From Eutrigla gurnardus (Eukaryota > Chordata > Actinopteri > Perciformes > Triglidae): DNA of 64,000 nt. The stretch covers positions 22,769,415 through 22,833,414 of the forward strand of contig OY741269.1 in NCBI GenBank assembly GCA_963514095.1, written 5' to 3'. Below, one piece after another: positions 58,629 to 64,000 of this stretch; positions within the stretch are counted from its first letter, which is position 1, and the number at the start of each line of letters is the position of its first letter. The notes beneath the pieces were generated by a model. The model was not told the origin of the DNA, made no database searches, and worked only from the letters and a program-made list of their open reading frames with translations. Position numbers and translations under genes: made by a program.

Positions 58629-61600
58629 AGGATGCTAATTAGTCAAATTGAAGAGACATTTTTTTTAAGTTTGCTTTATCTGTGGGTGGCCCCTTATACT
58701 AAATACTTCACTTTCAGACACCCACAAATATATTATTGTTAGCACATTTAACAAAGACAAAAGCAAGGCACCATAATTCACTTTTGTTTTGATGTGTATT
58801 TCTTGTCTCACAAATAAAAGATAATATAAACCATTCAACATGTTTTCACTGGACAGACGGTTAATCATCCACCACTACTGCTACTTTTAAAACATGAAAT
58901 ATTGTTTCAAACACTAATGCTGGGTGAAGTCATTACAATATATTTAGAGTGAAATTTCAGCATACATTTTGTTCAGCATGCATCCCATCCCCATAAAAAC
59001 AAAATGTTGAGGCCTAAGTTGCGTCGATATTATTTCTGTTCCACGGATTCTCTTTCATGGATTTGCATCTGTTGCCTATTTCTAACATTGTTTGTGTTAA
59101 CAACGTTAACGCTGCCTGTGAATCAGATACTGAGATCTATCAATGTTACTATTATGTCTGCCTAAGCCTCAGTTATTAAATCAATTGTGTTCTTGTTTCC
59201 TGTTTTATTTTGTAATTTCCTGTTCCGTGTACTAAACCTCTCCTCTTGTTTCAGGTTTCTTGACTCCCCTGTGCTCCTCTGTGTTCCCTCCTGATTGAGT
59301 GCCTACCTGCACTCATGAGTCTCATCTGTGCCTCGTTGTCTCCCTGCTTTATTAAGTCTGTGTTTTCCCCTCGCTCCCCTGCCACATTCTCTTTGTTCCC
59401 AGTGAGAAAGCTGTCCAGCGTTGCTTAGTTTCTATTGGTGTTACCAGTGTTTTGACCTCACACATGTGTACTGACTGTTTTTGCAACTAAAACCAACTCT
59501 CAATTCTGTGTGGCTGTGAGTTTGGGTATCACCCACTCCTGTGCACCTCATTTTTGGAAAATATAATTTGTTTTGTTGAAAAAAATCAGGGGTTCTTATG
59601 ACAAAACAAAAAAGCCATAAAAATAAGAAAATAACAAAAAATGATATCTATTGTTAGGTCTGAAGTTGTTGAAAAGATTTGATGCATTGAAAGTGAGAAC
59701 AATTTTAATTTTTATGACACTTTTATGAGGGGGACCGTTTTGAGGTAAAAAGCTTGCAGCTAACAGTGCTAGCAGTGGTAAAAAGTGCTAACAGCCGCAA
59801 GCAATGGCGCCAGAGCTAATAGTGCTATGCTTGTCAGAGCTAGCCGGTGTGATGCGCTCACATGCACGAAGCATGTGCGGCCGATGATGTCATTTAGGAC
59901 GTAGCGCTTCCTCGAAGAGTCACTAGCACAGCTGTAGCTCTTGTTATGATGCGGAATGCTTTACTTTCTTTCTCAAGCAGTTATTTTGAGTACACGCCTT
60001 AGGGTCAGTGAGAAAATGCGCATCTGCTTCTAGTATCCGTGTTGTTGATTACCAAAGGGAATTGAACCCTTTCCTGAGGAATGTCAGAGGTTAGCATTAG
60101 CTGCGTCAAGCACATTATTCTCCGGAAGCAGCTACCTTATTTTTGTTACCCCCTAAGCTACTTTATGTGACCTTTAAGAACTGACATGGAATATTACATA
60201 CAATTGATTTAATTGGATAATCAATAGTGTGGAATCAGACCTTAAGCTCACTGTAGCTACACTGCTCATGGAATTTAATGTACAATGGAAACTGCATTTA
60301 AAGGGTTGGAGAGTATTTTGGCAACTTGGCAACTTTTGAATCTTGAGTTGCCAAAGTGAATTCCTAACAGCTACTCCTGTTTAAGGTCCCAATCACACAG
60401 ACTTCAAAAAACAACCTTCAGGCAAAACAGCTGATCAGCCTGTGAACCAGGTGACCAAATGTGGTTCTACTGTTGGATGAGGATGAGAGAAAAGCCCCAC
60501 ACAAAAGCAGATGTTTTGAGTTCAGAGCACACTGAAAAAAAGATGTAGTTCATCGTAATAATGTGTTCCTACCACTTCATCTGGCATCAAAACAGGAAGC
60601 AACTGGTTAAGAAGTAATTTAATTTGCTATATACACATTTATTTTCCGGTCCTTTCCAAATGTGTTTTCTGTTGAGTTGTTTTTCATCTTGAATGCAGCA
60701 GCTCACAAAATCGAAACTTTTAAGTGGACCAGGATGAGTTTGAACATCTGCAGTTGATTATTAGCCCGTTGACCTTGGATTTGACTTCCTGTATGATAAG
60801 TGAGGATGTGGACTCCAAATCCACTCTGAAAAGGGAACTGGCTTTTTTTCCAGGTCCTAAACCGGATGCCATAAATATGTCACTTAAAAGGGGAAAAAAG
60901 GCATCCTCATGGTGAAAGAGACTCTCCTGGGGATAAAAGGTCACATTTTTGGTAGGGTTATGGTTAGCAATTTTGTTATTTTTATCATTAATCTGAGGGA
61001 ACATAGGGTAGAGGGAACAAACACTGATTGGAAGCAATTTGATAAACAACACTTGATACCACTCAACAATGTTTTACGATCGACAATTCAATGTAGAGAA
61101 GAAGATCCAGGTCAGAGAACAACTTCCCAATGGGAAGACGCACTGGTAGAAGTTGCAAATCATGAGTCGCCTGCAAAGCAGAAACATTCTAAAGGGTAAA
61201 ACCCCAACTGTAAATAATATTCCGATTGCTTTCAACCAACATTCCTGACAGACTTTGGGGTTTATGTTTAGAGTTACCGCTCATCATCTGTTGTGCACAT
61301 GATAATGAAGAAACCTTTTTCCACTCACCGAAGGCCTTCTTGGGCCCCACCAGGCGGAGAGTGAAGGGAACGCCTCTCGGTTGCTCTTTAAGCATCTTAG
61401 CCACCTCGTAGTGTCGGCAGCCTACAATGCTCTGATCGTTGATGGCTTCGATGTGATCGCCAACACAGACCGTCTTCAGCTGGTCTATGGTGCTGCCTTC
61501 CTTTATCCTCTGAAAAAGAAGAGATCGTGAGGTTTCCCAGTGTGGAGCGACGGGGCTCGCCCTGCTTATTTCTTCCTCCTCGCTCACCTTGATGAAGGCA

Positions 61601-61773
61601 TATCCAGCTCCGTTGTCTGTGATGGTGAGGCCCAATGCGTCTTCCGTCTTGGTCACCTCCACCTCCTTGGTTTCCCCTCTGACATGAGCAAAGATGAAGT
61701 CTTCCAGTCCAATCTGCCCCCCCAGGAGCTTCTGCATGTCCACTTTATGGGAGTTGAGGGTACAGAACAGGAT
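57011..61773 (-). CDS. gipc3: GIPC PDZ domain-containing protein 3, exons 2-6 (first exon outside window)
   Basis: Cytoplasmic adaptor: its PDZ domain binds C termini of membrane proteins and its C-terminal GH2 domain binds myosin VI; GIPC3 is needed for hair-cell function and mutated in human deafness DFNB15. Five exons (61773-61588, 61509-61329, 58558-58449, 58081-58000, 57162-57011) join in one frame for 236 residues. They begin at ILFCTLNSHKVDMQKLLGGQ, continue through IGLEDFIFAHVRGETKEVEV and the PDZ domain (ALGLTI carboxylate loop, GYAFIK, VGDHIEAIN, GCRHYEVAKML), then ETLRLRSKGAATVQE and the GH2 domain (VDDLLESYMGIRD, LDSVLGDFAFPD, VWGAIGD). VRGETKEVEVTKTEDALGLT marks GIPC3 over GIPC1 and GIPC2. 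Human GIPC3 is about 312 residues, so roughly 75 N-terminal residues (GH1) lie beyond 64000. The gene is tail to tail with tbxa2r. Confidence 0.96.
57163..57999 (-). other. gipc3: gipc3 intron
   Basis: A/T-rich with a C-rich tract near 57655-57667. Donor GTAAGA at the 57999 side. Nothing else recognised. Confidence 0.8.
58000..58081 (-). CDS. gipc3: gipc3 exon: GH2 start
   Basis: Acceptor CTGCCAG, donor GTAAGACC; 27 codons plus one base. Encodes QNEFEERATKMVDDLLESYM and GIRDLEL. The acceptor is of NAGNAG type (CAGCAG), so the first Gln may be optional. Confidence 0.94.
58449..58558 (-). CDS. gipc3: gipc3 exon: PDZ-GH2 linker
   Basis: Acceptor GTGGTTAG, donor GTGAGTTT; two bases of a split Asp and 36 codons. 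Encodes MIGMRTRAPKSTEGKMVNGK then ETLRLRSKGAATVQEV. The acceptor has no real polypyrimidine tract but follows a long (TG)n run. Confidence 0.94.
58579..58629 (-). repeat. gipc3: (TG)n tract just upstream of a gipc3 3' splice site
   Basis: On the minus (coding) strand this is (TG)n of about 25 units, starting about 20 bases before the acceptor AG at 58560-58559 and followed by further TGTGTGCATGTATGTGTGTGG. Confidence 0.93.
59220..59560 (+). repeat. Diverged dispersed repeat
   Basis: CTCATCTGTGCCTCGTTGTC, TATTAAGTCTGTGTTTTCCC and GTTTGGGTATCACCCACTCC occur in an order that resembles a repeat known from fish genomes. Low identity; the class and limits are uncertain. Confidence 0.4.
61329..61509 (-). 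CDS. gipc3: gipc3 exon: second half of PDZ domain
   Basis: Acceptor TTTTTCAG, donor GTGAGTGG; 60 codons plus one base. Encodes RIKEGSTIDQLKTVCVGDHI, EAINDQSIVGCRHYEVAKML and KEQPRGVPFTLRLVGPKKAF, covering PDZ strands and the helix whose first residues contact the ligand. Confidence 0.96.
61588..61773 (-). CDS. gipc3: gipc3 exon: GH1 end and first half of PDZ domain
   Basis: Acceptor CCCCTTTAG, donor GTGAGCG; 62 codons, phase 0 at both ends. Encodes ILFCTLNSHKVDMQKLLGGQ, IGLEDFIFAHVRGETKEVEV and TKTEDALGLTITDNGAGYAF IK. The first Met (VDM) is internal; the real start is in an upstream exon. Confidence 0.96.
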
Positions 61774-64000
61774 CTAAAGGGGAGGAAATGGAGCAAAAAC
61801 ATTGTTTTTTCTGATTTACATTTACATTCTGATCATTATTGAGCAGAAACCAATAATTTATGCAAAAGTGAAAAACAAATTGAGGTATCAGATTGTTGAT
61901 GATCTTTTATATCACTTTATTCAATTACAAACTATGAGATTTTCTTCTGCTGTGCTGTATAGAGAATTAACAGCAGAGGGCAGCAGAGCCAACGATTTGA
62001 CAATCTTAAATTTGTATATATAATGTATATATTATATTTTTAAATCTATATATTTTTAATATTTGTATATTATTATTATTATTGTTATGTGATAAATGTT
62101 GGTCTTTCATGTGTGTTCTTAATTGTAAACTGCTACTGGATGCTGGATCTATTTTCATTAGCACATAAACTGCATATGTGGCTCATGGTATTTTTTATGG
62201 TTTAGAACTATCATGGTCTTTGTTTTCTAAATAACATGTTTTTGCAAAATCGTTTTGTTTGGTTTTCAGAAAGGTTAAAGTTCATGTTTGACTTTGTAAT
62301 CCATAACGGAAATTCGAGATAACCCGAGTCGACTGTAATCTCACTTGGAGGAGTTCCTGTTAGATATTGCTTACAGCAGTTGTCCTGGCAGGGGAAACGG
62401 TCTGACTGCAGTCCAAGGTCTTCTCCGGCATCCAGCTGTACTGTCACTTTATGCTGTTCAAGCCACAGGAGGTCAAGGGAACTGCTGAACGTCTCACTAT
62501 CGCCAACTAATTGCTTGATCTTTCCCATAGAAAGCTTGTACCTTTGATTTCTGGCTGCAGTTCAAGGTCTTACAGATATACAGGACACTGAATCAAAAAA
62601 TCAAAAAATCATTTAATTGTTCTATTCTGGATAAGCTTTTTTTTTTAATTGACATACATTGAGAAAGACTTGAAAGTCTCACAGAATGGAAGATTAATTT
62701 CTACTTTCTGTTATAATGTAAGGCTCCCTCCCTTGCATTGTGTACTTACTGATTATTCTTTCAGGATGCCTGGAGATTAACCCAGGACACACACTTGGCA
62801 GGGTTTACTGCTGTGCTACCACGTGGCTTACATATATGATAAGATAAACAAATTCACAGTTTTCTTTCAGACATGAGAGATATCATGCTTATATCATTTG
62901 TACATATATTTTTTATTTAATTATATATATTTTGTTATCTCATTATAAAAAAAGTGTGTCAATTGAATGCGTTGTATGTAATTGTGCTTCGGCAACACAT
63001 TTCAAATATCATGCCGATAAAACCTTGTGAATTTAATTTAATTGAAATGTATATTCATTCTGCAGATAGAGAGAACCCCCTTTGCTGTGAGGTCATTCTG
63101 GGTAAGACTATAATGTTTACAGTGAAAATGTAATATTAAAAGAGACCTGCATTGGTGGTTAATGGAGTCGATAGTGAACTCCTAAAGTTAGATGTTAAGA
63201 ATTTGGGAATCGTATGCAACACAAGGAAACAGGCCAATACATAAGGCACAATCACAGCTGATAAGATCAAGGTTAGCTCCTATGAAATGTACATTGGTCC
63301 GTATCCCTTCATCTCCCAATTATTTATGCCTGACGGGTAGTGAAACATGGATAAGCAAAGCCTTCGTGGTGGCCTTCATAACCGATAAGTATCAGATAAG
63401 ACCAATGTTGAATGTTGCTCTGTTACTTAATATATTCTGGAGAACCATGAAGAACAGCACTTGGCTTACATCGATTTAAAAAAAAGTGAAACTCTTTTTT
63501 TCTGCTTGTATAATGTTAAACTGCACAAACAACCACAGTTTTGTTCAGTAGAGCGATTTCTACAGACCAAAAAATCAGTTTCCTCCTAACTCTCTACCTT
63601 TTTATGTACTTCCATCTGGTATCTAAATAGCTTCATGACACACAGAAATGAAGCACAGTGATTAAATCTTTTAGTAGGATCCACCTGTCTTTGCTGGTGG
63701 CCTTATGCTTGCGTGCAGCATTGAGAGCGGTATCAGTTTGGCCAACCCTGACCTACTAAAGGTTTAGTGACTAGACTTCTTCTCAAGTATACTGGCCTTG
63801 AGGAGCTGCCTGCTGTAACCTGGACTGCAAACCACACGTCTGATCCTCTAATGTGCTATTAATTAACTTAAAGTCCCATAATGTTGTATAACCATTTTGG
63901 AAATCTGATTCATCTGATGTGCTTGTTTAGTCACTTGTTACAGCTAATTTCACTCGATAAAGTACTGACAAATTTGCTGTAACATTATGTTTTCAAGTAT
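61774..64000 (-). other. gipc3: gipc3 first intron (runs out of the window)
   Basis: A/T-rich, with no exon that could encode the expected N-terminal GH1 region. A minus-strand open frame of 105 codons at 62211-62528 has locally higher G+C but no motif I recognise. Confidence 0.7.

Larger units (their letters stand above)
58559..61328 (-). other. gipc3: gipc3 intron (2.8 kb)
   Basis: Contains the (TG)n tract near its 3' end and a diverged fish repeat at about 59220-59560. Short open frames near 60720-61190 show no family motif or splice structure. No exon seen. Confidence 0.8.

Noticed and set aside
60720..61199. Overlapping open frames of 63 to 110 codons in a gipc3 intron
   Set aside because: There are no splice-compatible ends, no recognised motif and no place in the GIPC3 protein, which is continuous across this intron.

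Overview
This is a stretch of ray-finned (most likely teleost) fish nuclear genome. Genes are split by GT-AG introns, the introns and intergenic DNA are rich in microsatellites and fish-type dispersed repeats, and the three recognisable genes are vertebrate-specific. I see no bacterial, viral or CRISPR content and no tRNA or rRNA gene.

Layout: (1) 273-28433, plus strand: the 3' half of a type IIa (LAR-family) receptor protein tyrosine phosphatase gene, best matched to PTPRS (PTP-sigma). Thirteen exons are visible: a 48-nt in-frame micro-exon, the juxtamembrane wedge, the whole active D1 phosphatase domain, the whole D2 domain and the stop codon. All join in phase with consensus splice sites (about 598 residues). 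The Ig, fibronectin and transmembrane exons lie upstream of the window. A 3' UTR of about 4.4 kb follows. (2) About 32.8-50.8 kb: an 18-kb intergenic region without a recognisable gene. It holds a compound tetranucleotide satellite (34.5-34.9 kb) and a nested cluster of dispersed repeats (46.6-49.1 kb), including a SINE-like insertion with a perfect 14-bp target duplication and a perfect 57-bp inverted repeat. (3) 50873-54625, plus strand: a complete two-exon thromboxane A2 receptor gene (tbxa2r, 354 residues) with its intron in TM6. (4) 61773-57011, minus strand: five exons of gipc3 (PDZ adaptor, 236 residues). Its first exon lies beyond the window.

Tbxa2r and gipc3 are tail to tail, 2.4 kb between stop codons, as their orthologues are on human 19p13.3, where PTPRS also lies. 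The three proteins do not form one pathway: PTP-sigma is an axonal and synaptic phosphatase, TBXA2R a prostanoid GPCR, and GIPC3 a myosin-VI-linked adaptor needed in hair cells. Their proximity looks like inherited vertebrate synteny.

The less ordinary signals are: the juxtamembrane micro-exon; an alanine in place of the usual aliphatic residue just before the His-Cys of the D1 signature; a MITE family present in four copies, two with terminal inverted repeats and target duplications; the 57-bp perfect inverted repeat; and a long (TG)n tract in the position of the polypyrimidine tract at a gipc3 3' splice site. I found no convincing new multi-gene system. Bases 4827-5026 are an assembly gap of 200 N.
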